Source: Fuerstiella marisgermanici (GTDB lineage Bacteria > Planctomycetota > Planctomycetia > Planctomycetales > Planctomycetaceae). From it: a stretch of 64,000 nt of DNA. The translations under genes were made by a program, and so were the position numbers. Shown here in pieces: positions 17,257-26,561 of the stretch. The stretch's first letter is position 1; each line of letters starts with the position of its first letter. The stretch covers positions 620,001 through 684,000 of the forward strand of contig NZ_CP017641.1 in the NCBI RefSeq assembly GCF_001983935.1, in the 5' to 3' direction. The notes under the pieces are model-generated. The model did not search any database, was not told the DNA's origin, and saw nothing but the letters and a program-made list of their open reading frames with translations.

Positions 17257-20193
17257 TTAGGGAAGCCTACGCAGCAAACTTCTGCCTTCGTTGAGCAGGT
17301 ATTCAGACGCCTCCCCGATGTTTAGGACGTCGACCTCAAATACGTCTCCCGTTGGCCATTTCACTTCCAGTTTTACTGGGGGGCCAGTCGCCGGAATTGC
17401 AAAGATCAGTTGTGTGTCGTTGCTGGACATGAAACCGTGCGATCCTTGACGCCACTGTGTTTGTTGTCGGTTTTTCTGCTGCAGCGTAGCCTGGGTGGCG
17501 ACAGCATCGCGTGTGGAGATGACTCCCGCCAGTTTTAGGCTGAAGTACGGCTGAGCCTGCGATTCATTTTTTAGAAGCGTGGCTGGGCGATCCTGGTGCA
17601 CCACGACAATATCCATCAAGCCGTCACGATTGTAATCGATTGTCGCGACGCCACGTCCCAGCGACCGCTGCTGGAAACAGTCTCCCGCCGACTCTGAAAC
17701 ATCTACGAAATGTGAACCCGCAGCCCCGGCAAAGACCTGAGACGGCATTTTCCACGGGCGGTTTGTATGCGAGTAGTCATCGATGTCACCATTGGTGACG
17801 AACAAGTCCGCAACCCCATCCAGATTCCAGTCCGCTGTTTGCACTCCAAAGCCTAGCCAACTCAAACTCGATGCCGTGATTTTCCACGGCGTACTGCTGT
17901 CGACATAGGTGCCTGATTCAGACATGAGGTACAGCCGATTGGCCTCTTGGTAAAAATTTGTTACGAAGATGTCGGCAAGGTCATTGTTGTCAAAATCGCC
18001 TACAGCAATCCCCATTCCTGCTTCGGTTCGGCCTGCTTCGCTGACCGCGCACCCGAGCGGCATGGCCATATCCGCCAGCTGGAAATAATGATCGTCGTCG
18101 CTATCTGCAGAATTCAGAAACAGCTGATTGGCAGTGCCGTCGTTGGCAACGTAGACATCACACCGGCCGTCCCCGTCAAAATCCTGAGTCACCAGGCCCA
18201 GTCCGCGGTGAGCGACGGCAGGAGATTGAATGCTGCGTTCGTCAATCACAAAACTTCCAGTGCCACTATTCACCAGAATCTGATCCGGGGCTGCCGGTAA
18301 CTCAATCGGCATGCAGGTGCTGAAATTACCCTGACCATTCTGACACAGCCGATGCCAGTCACGAACATAGTTGACAACAAACAGGTCGCCATTGCCGTCT
18401 CCGTTGAAATCCGCGACGCCAATGCTCGCCGATAGTTCAGTCGAGGATTCCGGCAGCCATGTTCCTGTAAAAGTAGCGTCCCCGTTATTGATCCACAACA
18501 GATTCGTTCCGGCGTTCGCCACGAAGATATCTGCATCGCCATCATTGTCGAAATCGCTTACGGTACAGCCCAACCCGTAGGAATTGTCGTCGATTCCAGC
18601 TTCTTCGGTCACGTCCTGAAACGTCCCATCGCCACGATTCCGGAATAGCTTGTCGCCACGATCGGACGGAGATAAGCCATCGTTTCCTGGCAGTGATCCT
18701 CCTTGAGGAAAAAACAAATCAGGCCAGCCGTCGGCGTCAAAGTCGATGACTCCCACGCCCCCACCAATAGATTCGATAATCAATTTCTTTCCTGTGCCCC
18801 CGTTCTCGTATTGAAACTCAAGTCCAGCCGTCAGGGTTTGATCCGCGAATCGAATTGGTAACGGTGCTGACACCGGTGTGTTTGAGTCTGAAGAGCGTGG
18901 CTTTGCATCGGCCGCAAATTCTGCCAGCACTTCTCTGACTGAGTCGGTAATTGTCGGCCGACTCGGTGAAGACGAAAGACATTCGAACAAGGCATCCGAT
19001 TTTGCACCAGCCGCATCTTCGCTAGCAGTAGGGCTGACAAAATACACACTCGCTGCACGTTGCCACTGTTTTGCCTGATGTGTTTGGCCAAGCTTCGCGA
19101 GATGACTGGCGACTTGTCGCATTTTTTCTGCCATCAATTGAGGGCTCGGATGTCCTCGCAATACGAGGTAGGCATCGCGTTCCAGTTCGTCAGCCGCTGC
19201 AGCGGCTGACGCCGCCAGTCCTGCCGCTGCATTGCTGCCATCTTTCTGGAGAGACAGAGCCAGTTTTTGGTAGGCGCTTGGGTGCAGGCAACCTTGTTTG
19301 ATGGCTGCAGCCAGAAAATTTACTGCTGGCTTGTACTGGTTCGTATCGCAAAAAACGGCGCCCAACGCATGTAGGGTCTCGACGTCAAAATCGTCCTCTG
19401 GGTTCACATCTAAGGTGATGCGTGCGGCTAGGCCTGTATTTCCGAGATCCCGCGCGAGTGTCAACCTTGCAGTTGTGCAGGCGGAGTTCATTTCGCAGTC
19501 ACGTAACAAGTCGAATGCATCTTCGTACTGACCTTGATCGCGCAGGAACCAGGCTTTTCCCGCCAGGCTAAATGTGTCATCGCTATTGACTCGCAGAAAT
19601 TCGTCCAGGTATGCAATCGCTGGTTCCGGAGGATGGAGTGCACCACCAGCAAGAACGTCCATCGCCAGTTCCCGCGGTGAGAGCGGTCTACATTGTTCAA
19701 TATGAGTAATTGCCCATCGCAAGTCGGAAGCTCGACGCTGGACTGCAAATAGCTCAGTGAGCATTTCCAATGGTGCCAAAAACTGCGGCTGCAATTCGAC
19801 CGCTCGGCGAAGATGAGATTCGGCAGCAACAGCATTGCGTTGATCCAAATAGGCCGAGCCTTCAAAGTAGCGAGCTTTCGCTGCGACGACTGCAGAATCG
19901 GGAATTCGCTGCCAGAGTTCGAATGCTGATGGCTGTTTTTGATTCCACTGCAGTTGTCCCAGAAGCAACAGCGCTTCGTCGTGGTTGGAGTCTGATTCGA
20001 GCACGTTCTGTACTATCTCGGTGGCAGACTGAATGTCTCCTGCTTCAGCCATCCGTCGTGCTCGATGCACAGCAGCATTTGCGTCGTCAATAGTGACGGG
20101 GCGTTGTTGCAGAGCTGTCACGATGAACACCACGCCAGCGGTCATCGCCAGAAGAATCCACCAGCGGGAAATGGTCGGAAGAACTTTGGACAT
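17257..20193 (-). CDS. TPR / FG-GAP / ASPIC-UnbV fusion protein
   Basis: A 978-residue protein with one N-terminal transmembrane helix (WWILLAMTAGVVFIVTAL). Tetratricopeptide repeats follow to about residue 400 (examples: GDIQSATEIVQNVLE, AVAAESHLRRAVELQPQ, QYEDAFDLLRDCE). Next come a linker and an FG-GAP propeller with loops such as DFDADGWPDLFFPQ, DFDNDGDADIFVAN, DFNGDGNGDLFVVNY, DFDGDGRCDVYVAND and DYNRDGLMDIVVVHQ. The C-terminus is ASPIC/UnbV (STRDAVATQA, QGSHGFMSSNDTQLIF, VKWPTGD). It combines in one chain what the plus-strand operon at 8601-13720 encodes as separate TPR and FG-GAP/UnbV proteins. It is probably anchored in the inner membrane with both halves in the periplasm. No enzymatic function can be assigned. 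A plus-strand gene starts divergently 150 bases away. Confidence 0.87.
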   Translation of the reverse strand: MSKVLPTISRWWILLAMTAGVVFIVTALQQRPVTIDDANAAVHRARRMAEAGDIQSATEIVQNVLESDSNHDEALLLLGQLQWNQKQPSAFELWQRIPDSAVVAAKARYFEGSAYLDQRNAVAAESHLRRAVELQPQFLAPLEMLTELFAVQRRASDLRWAITHIEQCRPLSPRELAMDVLAGGALHPPEPAIAYLDEFLRVNSDDTFSLAGKAWFLRDQGQYEDAFDLLRDCEMNSACTTARLTLARDLGNTGLAARITLDVNPEDDFDVETLHALGAVFCDTNQYKPAVNFLAAAIKQGCLHPSAYQKLALSLQKDGSNAAAGLAASAAAAADELERDAYLVLRGHPSPQLMAEKMRQVASHLAKLGQTHQAKQWQRAASVYFVSPTASEDAAGAKSDALFECLSSSPSRPTITDSVREVLAEFAADAKPRSSDSNTPVSAPLPIRFADQTLTAGLEFQYENGGTGKKLIIESIGGGVGVIDFDADGWPDLFFPQGGSLPGNDGLSPSDRGDKLFRNRGDGTFQDVTEEAGIDDNSYGLGCTVSDFDNDGDADIFVANAGTNLLWINNGDATFTGTWLPESSTELSASIGVADFNGDGNGDLFVVNYVRDWHRLCQNGQGNFSTCMPIELPAAPDQILVNSGTGSFVIDERSIQSPAVAHRGLGLVTQDFDGDGRCDVYVANDGTANQLFLNSADSDDDHYFQLADMAMPLGCAVSEAGRTEAGMGIAVGDFDNNDLADIFVTNFYQEANRLYLMSESGTYVDSSTPWKITASSLSWLGFGVQTADWNLDGVADLFVTNGDIDDYSHTNRPWKMPSQVFAGAAGSHFVDVSESAGDCFQQRSLGRGVATIDYNRDGLMDIVVVHQDRPATLLKNESQAQPYFSLKLAGVISTRDAVATQATLQQKNRQQTQWRQGSHGFMSSNDTQLIFAIPATGPPVKLEVKWPTGDVFEVDVLNIGEASEYLLNEGRSLLRRLP

Positions 20194-20343
20194 GATTTAT
20201 TTTTGGTTCTTCGATGTCTTGAAACAGAAGACGCTTCTGTCTGCAGAGTCAAACGGCTGATTTGCGGTGGTCCGGTGGCTTGATGAGCGAAATACTTTAC
20301 ACTGATGTGGAGACGAATTCGCCGTTAGTTGGGAGTCGACGAC

Positions 20344-21933
20344 ATGTTTGCAAAAGTTATCTGCCCATTGTTGTGTGTGGCTGTGCTGAATGGTTCGACA
20401 ATCACTGCGGTCGCGTTGGCTCAAAATGGCGAAGATGTGGCGAAGGGATTGCTGCGGGCGTTGATTGAATCGCAGTTGGAAAAATCGCGGCGGAAAAGCA
20501 ATCCTCAAAGCGGATCTCTGCGCAACCCGAGTCAGGAACGAGCTCCACGGCCCGAGCAACTTACTAATCAGTCGCAGCAGTTGCGGCCGATTACGGCCAG
20601 CTTCGCTCAGGAAAGCGCGACTCTGGTTGCCCTGATGAACACCGCCGCGCGGCGTGATTTCGAAGTGCGGCGTCGGCTGCCGGATGCGGTTAATCTTCAG
20701 GCCACCGCCACTGCGCTCAGTCAGCGAGCCGCTCAACAAAATCATCACCGCTCACTGGTGGACGGCTATCGAAACCTGAACGCTGAATGGACGATGTTGT
20801 CGCACCAGCTTGAGCAGTGCCGTTCGCTGACGCCGCAGACCAGGGCCACCATGAAGCGGATGGCGAAACTCGATTCGCAATATTGTTCGATTCTGGGCCT
20901 GCAGGAACAATTTGACGACAGTCAGCTGACGCGGGAAGCCTACACACTTTCAACTTATCTACGTACTTTGGCCGACGACGTGCGGGATTCGGGGGCTTCC
21001 GGAATCCGTCATAGTGTGCTGCGAAATCTGGGGCGCATCAGCCAGGAAGCCGACTTCTTCGCTCAGACCGTCGCGCGCGGCGTGCCTTATTCGCGAGCCG
21101 TTACTGAATACCAAAGGCTGTATGCGTCGTGGCAATCGATTGATACTTCTCTTGATAGTATCACGGCTCGCACGGTCACTCGGTCACTGCGACGAATTCG
21201 TGATTCGCACCGTACCATTCATGGTTTGTTACGACTGGACATGGGAATCGACCAGGACCTGGTGTTGCACCTCGTTCATGAAATTGACCATGAACTGGGC
21301 GACCTGTACAAGTCGATCACGCTGGAACAGTTGATGAGCATTCCGGACGGTGGTGCTTTGCCGAATGCTGCCGATGTAATGCACGGAAATATCCAGAACC
21401 TGGATGACCTCGTGCATCGCAACGAATCACCGCAGGCCATCGCGGAAGCCTGGGTGTATGCTGATGAAGCGTGGAAGATGTTTCGCTACTACGTCTCGCA
21501 GATTGGTGACGCGGGGACTCAGGCGTCGCTGCGTTCTATTAATGAGTCTATGGCTTCGCTGCGGCAGATGATGGGCGTGAATGTCGAATTCGATCAAAAC
21601 GCGCTGGTGCAGTCCGCATCGCTGCTGGAGACAAAAGCTGCGGCACTGGCTTCCGCGATCCGACGCTGGCACACGCACCCCGGAAATCATGATCGCCGCT
21701 TGGTCAATCAGACAGAAGCCGTCATCGAACAGTGCCATTCACTGGAACAAGCGATCATCAGGGGGCGTAATCCCGATCAGCTTCGTAGCACATGTGATGC
21801 AATAATCGTCGCGTGGCAGAAGATCCGCCCGGAACTGAAGAATTGCGACACCGACGAACGGGACGAGATCAATCACATTGCGTCGACCTTCACGCCGGAA
21901 CTCATTCGGCTTCGCACGATGCTGGGCGAATAG
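20344..21933 (+). CDS. Exported helical protein of unknown function
   Basis: A 529-residue protein not recognised as a known family. The ATG at 20344 has GGGAG 8 bases upstream and starts a signal peptide (FAKVICPLLCVAVLNGSTITAVALA, read as two parts: a hydrophobic core and an ALA cleavage end). The mature part is almost entirely polar, alanine/leucine/glutamine-rich and helical, with repeated spacing of leucines and arginines that suggests helical bundles or coiled coils. No cysteine motif, metal site or catalytic signature was seen. It lies 10 bases upstream of the sulfatase-fold gene, so the two are probably co-transcribed. A structural or binding role in the periplasm is the only reasonable inference. 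Confidence 0.75.
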   Translation: MFAKVICPLLCVAVLNGSTITAVALAQNGEDVAKGLLRALIESQLEKSRRKSNPQSGSLRNPSQERAPRPEQLTNQSQQLRPITASFAQESATLVALMNTAARRDFEVRRRLPDAVNLQATATALSQRAAQQNHHRSLVDGYRNLNAEWTMLSHQLEQCRSLTPQTRATMKRMAKLDSQYCSILGLQEQFDDSQLTREAYTLSTYLRTLADDVRDSGASGIRHSVLRNLGRISQEADFFAQTVARGVPYSRAVTEYQRLYASWQSIDTSLDSITARTVTRSLRRIRDSHRTIHGLLRLDMGIDQDLVLHLVHEIDHELGDLYKSITLEQLMSIPDGGALPNAADVMHGNIQNLDDLVHRNESPQAIAEAWVYADEAWKMFRYYVSQIGDAGTQASLRSINESMASLRQMMGVNVEFDQNALVQSASLLETKAAALASAIRRWHTHPGNHDRRLVNQTEAVIEQCHSLEQAIIRGRNPDQLRSTCDAIIVAWQKIRPELKNCDTDERDEINHIASTFTPELIRLRTMLGE

Positions 21934-21943
21934 GGTGACACGT

Positions 21944-22978
21944 ATGACCGGTCGCGTTTGCCTGCTTACATTCGCTCAACTGCCAGACTTGTCTCCAGCG
22001 GCGGACGCGTCGCCGCTCACCGCGGTCGTTGATGAACTCACGGCTGACAGTGTCGTGTTTGACAACCATTACCTGCAGCACCAGGGACCGTCTGGTGTTG
22101 TCAAATCGCTGCAGCTTGCGATGGCACAAGCTGCGAATGCTGGCGGCGTTTCGGCGGGAGCGACCGGCGGTGACGGTTTGCAGACGCCTGCTTCTGTGCC
22201 TGGTACAACGCGCTCCGGTTTCGCCGACGCTTGTGCGACGTGTTTCGTGGTGCCGCGGGAAAAAGGCAACGACAGCGGCTTCGATGCGCCCAGTTGGTTG
22301 AATCTCACGAAAATGCAAGCTGATTCGACGGACGCAGCGCTAGCAAACGCTGGTGAAATTCTGAGCGTGTTGCAGGACGCTGAGTTCGCATGGTTACATG
22401 TTGATGTTGCCGTCACTGAGGACAATCATCATCTGCTGGCTGATGCAGTCAGCGTGATGAAAACTCTGGCGGCGGGGTCTGATGACCTGATCATGATCAC
22501 CAGTCTGCAAGGTCATTCGCCGGCCGAAGAATTGCCGTTCGAGTCAATCCTGTGGGAAGGATGTGTGCGAACTCCCATGTGGTTGCAGTATCAGACGCTG
22601 TCGCACCGTCGCATTCAGTGTTGCACGGGGAGTCACGACATCGGGCACACGGTACAGGACTTTCTGTCGTCCAAGGCGATCGCGACCGAAACCACAATTC
22701 CAACCGCCGCTGGGACTCAAAGCCTGTTAAAACTGGCAAAGTCGCCCGGTGTCATTCCCGAACGCGAAATACTGATTCGGACAGATTCAGTCACGGCGAT
22801 CCGGACCACGAATTTCCTATTCGCTCAATCTGTGAGCGAAGGTGTGCCGGAAACAGCGATGTACGCCAAGCCGGAGGACATTTGGCACGTCAGCGATGTT
22901 TCGACGGAATACCTTGCGACGGCGGAAGAGTTTGAAGCAAAGCTGCGAGCGTTGGATGCGGACGGCGGCGGTGCGTGA
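21944..22978 (+). CDS. Degenerate sulfatase-fold protein (probable pseudoenzyme)
   Basis: A 344-residue protein with the outline of the sulfatase/alkaline-phosphatase fold. It opens with a VCLLTFAQLPD strand and ELTADSVVFDNHY, where sulfatases have the first strand, an aspartate pair and VxFDNAY. Later come FAWLHVDVA, LIMITSLQGH and LWEGCVRTPMWLQY, matching the WxHxxDP, VVxTSDHG and LYExxLRVPLxx blocks. The C/SxPSR formylglycine motif is absent and the metal-binding DH of TSDHG reads LQ, so sulfatase activity is unlikely. ATG 21944 has AGGG 8 bases upstream. There is no signal peptide, unlike the co-transcribed upstream gene. A binding or regulatory role is inferred; the fold assignment needs a profile search. 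Confidence 0.6.
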   Translation: MTGRVCLLTFAQLPDLSPAADASPLTAVVDELTADSVVFDNHYLQHQGPSGVVKSLQLAMAQAANAGGVSAGATGGDGLQTPASVPGTTRSGFADACATCFVVPREKGNDSGFDAPSWLNLTKMQADSTDAALANAGEILSVLQDAEFAWLHVDVAVTEDNHHLLADAVSVMKTLAAGSDDLIMITSLQGHSPAEELPFESILWEGCVRTPMWLQYQTLSHRRIQCCTGSHDIGHTVQDFLSSKAIATETTIPTAAGTQSLLKLAKSPGVIPEREILIRTDSVTAIRTTNFLFAQSVSEGVPETAMYAKPEDIWHVSDVSTEYLATAEEFEAKLRALDADGGGA

Positions 22979-23060
22979 CCATCCAGGACCGACTGTCCAG
23001 ATCACGTGCGCTCGCCGATCAATTCTACGGCTCCGCGGTCACAAGTCAGCGAGATTCGCA

Positions 23061-23948
23061 TTACTTCGTCCAGCCGTTTCGCTTCAGCCATGCGTGACAA
23101 CGTTTCGGCCATGATGTGACGGGACGATCTGCCACGGGACGCAGACCGTAACCGTGGCCGCCGGTGTCGTAAACGTGCAACTCTGATGGCACGCTGTTTT
23201 CCTTCAACGCCATTGCCAACAGCAGGCTGCCCTGAACTGGAATCCCGTCATCGAAGGCATGCACGATGAACATATTCGGCGAATTTTTTGTGACGTCGAT
23301 CCCTTCGACTAATTCTGTGTTCTGCTTATTTGACAGATACGCCGGGTAGATCAACATTGCGGCGCTTGGTTCGCACGATTGTTCGTCTGCGTCGTCCACC
23401 ACTTTGTAATGACGTTTGGTTGCGAGTGCCGTCATTGCCGCTGTGTGCCCGCCGGCTGAGAATCCGAGAATGCCGATCTTGTCCGCATCCAGCTTCCACT
23501 CGGCCGCTCGGCTACGCACGATGCTAAGTGTTCGTTGAGCGTCCTGAACCGGTTGTAGCCACTTCGGATCAACGTCGCCGGTGGGGACTCTGTATTTTAG
23601 CACGACGGCAGTGACACCAATCGAATTCAACCAATCGGCGACTTCCAGTCCTTCCAGGTCCCATGCCAAAATGCGATAACCGCCGCCCGGACACACAACC
23701 ACTGCCGCGCCGGTTCGCTTATCTTCCGGCGGCAGAAACACGTGTGCTTCCGGTGAGGAAACGTTGCCAAGACGAATGACTGACCGTCCGGCGACCTTGT
23801 GAGCATCGGGCCGTGAAGTGTCTTTTTCTTCACCGACTTCGCGAGCTGGCCCGGGCGGAGTTCCCGGCCACAGCGTGATCACTTCGGACGGTTCGGCAGC
23901 GAAGGCGTGAGAGAACATCAGCAGGAAAGGTAGAGTGATTCGCAACAT
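23061..23948 (-). CDS. Secreted alpha/beta-hydrolase, acetyl-esterase-like
   Basis: A 295-residue exported serine hydrolase of the BD-FAE/acetylxylan-esterase-like group. Seen: a signal peptide ending HAFA, the oxyanion-hole region VVVCPGGGYRILAWDLEG, the nucleophile elbow GFSAGGHTA, the acid HAFDDGIPV and the histidine GGHGYGL. ATG 23948 is chosen because GGAAG lies upstream and it directly precedes the signal; a GTG 9 bases earlier is possible. The family removes acetyl or feruloyl esters from polysaccharides, consistent with the many exported hydrolases nearby, but the substrate is not determined. It is convergent with the sulfatase-fold gene. Confidence 0.88.
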   Translation of the reverse strand: MLRITLPFLLMFSHAFAAEPSEVITLWPGTPPGPAREVGEEKDTSRPDAHKVAGRSVIRLGNVSSPEAHVFLPPEDKRTGAAVVVCPGGGYRILAWDLEGLEVADWLNSIGVTAVVLKYRVPTGDVDPKWLQPVQDAQRTLSIVRSRAAEWKLDADKIGILGFSAGGHTAAMTALATKRHYKVVDDADEQSCEPSAAMLIYPAYLSNKQNTELVEGIDVTKNSPNMFIVHAFDDGIPVQGSLLLAMALKENSVPSELHVYDTGGHGYGLRPVADRPVTSWPKRCHAWLKRNGWTK

Positions 23949-24031
23949 GGTGAGCACTTCCGGTGTGACGTGTTGAATGGCGTTGGATTCTGAGTTTTAC
24001 CGAACGGTCGGTGGTGATGAAAGCAAGGACA

Positions 24032-25555
24032 TCACAGTCGCTTGAGCATTTTCATCGCTGCATCTTCAAAGATTTGCTGCCATTCAGGAGCGAGCAGGCA
24101 GTCGCTGTCTTCCTGAGCTCCGCCGCGATTGTTGAGCTGCTCGGCCGTTGGCGCGTAGTAGATATATCCGTTGGTGTAGCCCGCCACGAAGGTGTGTTCG
24201 TGAGGCGACGCCTTCTTGATATTCAAGCCAATCTGCACGACCAACTCTCCAGGTGATGTCACCATGCGGAAGTCGCCAATCCGCAGGCCAACCAATTCGA
24301 CGTCCACTGTTCGTTTTCCGGCAGCAACGTAGTGAGCCTGGTGCTTTTCCAGAAGCCGCAGATTGGTTTGCAGGCGCGTTAACTGTTCCATGGTGTAAAT
24401 ATTGCGCAGGTATTGCTCCATCGCCGCTCGATTGTTTGCGTCCAGTTTGGTCAGGTCTGAACGGCCGAGCGTTTTTTCGTTGAGGTAGCTGTGGGAATAA
24501 TATGACGGAAAATCTTCAGCCAGGTTGTACTTCACGATCAGCGGCAGAAACGTTTTCAGGTTTAGTGTGGTCCCACGAAGCGTCCTCAGCAGCCGTTCTT
24601 TTTCGTTTTCCATCAGGTTAATACGTTCCGCCAGGTCCGCACGCGGAAGTTCGATGGTTTCGTTGTGCATCACCAGTTGCGTGCTCGGTTTGCATTGGAT
24701 TTTGCGAACAGCTTTCAGCGTGCTAAGTCCCAGCATGTTGCCCAGCGGTTCTGCATCGCGAGGCATGTTGACTTCCTTGTAGAACGCCGGGTTGATGTCG
24801 CCACCGCAGCCCTGTACGAACAACGCGACCGTGCCTTCGTCAAGATTGTCTTCAATTACCGTCGACGAAAATCCTGTGATGTCTGCCGTATTACCGCCGC
24901 CAGCGGCGCCCTGAATCGGATGGCAGGCGAAGTTGTACAGCACGGCCAACGTGCGACCATCCTCACGGTTAAGCCGCAACACACCGATCTCCGGATCGAT
25001 GGGGCCAACCGACGCGACTTCTTCATCGGGCGGCATTGAATACGCATGCCGCACATCAATCTCACGACCGTTCTTGAGTTTCAACCGACGGTTTTCCTGA
25101 ATCCGGTCTTCGTGCCCATGACCGACTCCGACATGAACGGGAACGATATTCTGAAGCGCCGTCTTGATGGCTGCCACGGTACGTTGATCAACATCAGGAA
25201 CAACGATGCCGTGACAGTGGCTGGCGTTCGCCATGATGTTGGCGGGGTGAATGCCTAGTTCTTTTTCGACAGCCGCTCGCACGTTTGGAAGATAGTCGTT
25301 TTTGATCGGGCCGATTTCACCGATTGCGACGGCGTCTACAGTGACGATTGCTGCAGTCGTTTCTCCTTGCCGTAATACGAGAGCTCGCACATACATTCGG
25401 TCATTCGCCGGGCCCGCCGATTCATCCGTGACATCAACTCTAGCCACACCAGCCAGCAAAGGCTCGGCTGGCAGTGGTTCCGCACGGGCGGCAGCATTCA
25501 GAGGACCAAGGCCGCAAACAACAAGAAGGACGACTCGCAGGCTGGAGGGATACAT
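24032..25555 (-). CDS. Exported neutral-ceramidase-like protein
   Basis: A 507-residue protein with a signal peptide (start ATG 25555, cleavage after AARA). The neutral/alkaline ceramidase N-terminal domain is recognised from LLAGVARVDVT, NASHCHG (zinc histidines), YNFACHPIQG and FVQGCGGDINPAF. Neutral ceramidases hydrolyse the amide of ceramides using zinc and a serine in GDVSP. Here that position reads GDINP, so the canonical serine is asparagine. The protein is also shorter than the roughly 670-residue bacterial enzymes and seems to lack their C-terminal beta-sandwich. It is probably a hydrolase of this fold with an altered mechanism or another substrate. The 324-base divergent gap to the HPP gene presumably holds its promoter. 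Confidence 0.8.
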   Translation of the reverse strand: MYPSSLRVVLLVVCGLGPLNAAARAEPLPAEPLLAGVARVDVTDESAGPANDRMYVRALVLRQGETTAAIVTVDAVAIGEIGPIKNDYLPNVRAAVEKELGIHPANIMANASHCHGIVVPDVDQRTVAAIKTALQNIVPVHVGVGHGHEDRIQENRRLKLKNGREIDVRHAYSMPPDEEVASVGPIDPEIGVLRLNREDGRTLAVLYNFACHPIQGAAGGGNTADITGFSSTVIEDNLDEGTVALFVQGCGGDINPAFYKEVNMPRDAEPLGNMLGLSTLKAVRKIQCKPSTQLVMHNETIELPRADLAERINLMENEKERLLRTLRGTTLNLKTFLPLIVKYNLAEDFPSYYSHSYLNEKTLGRSDLTKLDANNRAAMEQYLRNIYTMEQLTRLQTNLRLLEKHQAHYVAAGKRTVDVELVGLRIGDFRMVTSPGELVVQIGLNIKKASPHEHTFVAGYTNGYIYYAPTAEQLNNRGGAQEDSDCLLAPEWQQIFEDAAMKMLKRL

Positions 25556-25879
25556 AAGTTGGCTCCGGGGAGGGCGTGGCGGGAATATGTGGCCTGCCAG
25601 CATAGCGAATGCAATACACACTTTGCAGTTGGCCGTATCATTCGTGGCTGCTTGATTCGAATTTTCATTCTTTGCGACGACGGATTCCAGCTCGCCACAG
25701 ATCCCTGCGCTGGCAGGCATGGGAACGTTTCTTCTGGTCTGGCCTCATGCTGCTTTCTTTACGTAGCCAACAAACAGATCAGGTGCGTAACTTCGGTCGC
25801 GAGACTGCAGTGGGCCAGAACGCGAGGGTCCGCTAACCTATCCATCTGTCCTCACCCCGATCACGATTGACTGACAAAG
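25556..25879. other. Divergent intergenic region, ceramidase-like / HPP genes
   Basis: 324 bases between two divergent genes. No convincing coding sequence, tRNA or hairpin was seen; it presumably carries both promoters. Confidence 0.55.
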
Positions 25880-26548
25880 ATGAAGACGAACGAACGACAC
25901 ATCATGGCCGCGCCGGTCACACGACTGGCGAAGGATCTGGAGCAAAAATTCTTTCGTATGGAACGAGCCAACAGTTGGCAGGCGGCGGTCGTTAACGGAG
26001 TCATTGCCGGATCGGCCGTTGCATTGGTCGCCTGGCTGATGACGTCGCCGGAAGAAGGCGATCTGTTGTTGTTTGCGTGTTTGGGATCGTCCGCCGCGAG
26101 CGTCGTGTTTGCTCCGTTGGCGAAAGCGAACAGCCTGCGCACAATCGTTTCGGCCTACATCATCGCGTCCATTGTATGCGTATTGGTGTATCCGCTACAC
26201 AAACACCAATGGGTGGGAATGCCGGTTCAGTGCTTTCTGGCAGTCGCATTGCCGATCACTTTGATGCGGCTGATAGACGCAATGCACCCGGCCGCCATCG
26301 GTAGCTCGCTGGCGTTTATCATTTATGACCGGCCGCCCCAGGTATTGGGACTGCTATTGCTGGCAATTGTCGGACTACTGACTGTCGTGAAGGTACTGGC
26401 CTACATCTATCTTGAGGATCTGACGTTTCGCAAGTTTCCCCGTGAATTTCGGCGAGACTACTACGGTCAGGAGATGCTGGTGACCATCACAGAAGACAGC
26501 AAGTCACCACAGCACGCGAACACTTCAGCTGCTGATTCGCTTGAGTGA
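25880..26548 (+). CDS. HPP-family integral membrane protein
   Basis: A 222-residue membrane protein with four or five hydrophobic helices. The family signature is present: LGSSAASVVFAPLAKANSLRT in the second helix region and the name-giving DAMHPAAIGSSLAFI near residue 132. HPP proteins are poorly understood; a plant/cyanobacterial member has been linked to nitrite transport, but that cannot be transferred here. The N-terminus has a charged amphipathic stretch before the first helix; ATG 25880 was used, and an alternative ATG lies eight codons on. The gene is convergent with the next, with only 13 bases between them. Confidence 0.85.
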   Translation: MKTNERHIMAAPVTRLAKDLEQKFFRMERANSWQAAVVNGVIAGSAVALVAWLMTSPEEGDLLLFACLGSSAASVVFAPLAKANSLRTIVSAYIIASIVCVLVYPLHKHQWVGMPVQCFLAVALPITLMRLIDAMHPAAIGSSLAFIIYDRPPQVLGLLLLAIVGLLTVVKVLAYIYLEDLTFRKFPREFRRDYYGQEMLVTITEDSKSPQHANTSAADSLE

Positions 26549-26561
26549 CGTCTCGCGACGC

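Noticed and set aside
21944-22978. Considered as an active sulfatase
   Set aside because: No C/SxPSR sulfatase signature and no intact metal-binding TSDHG are present.
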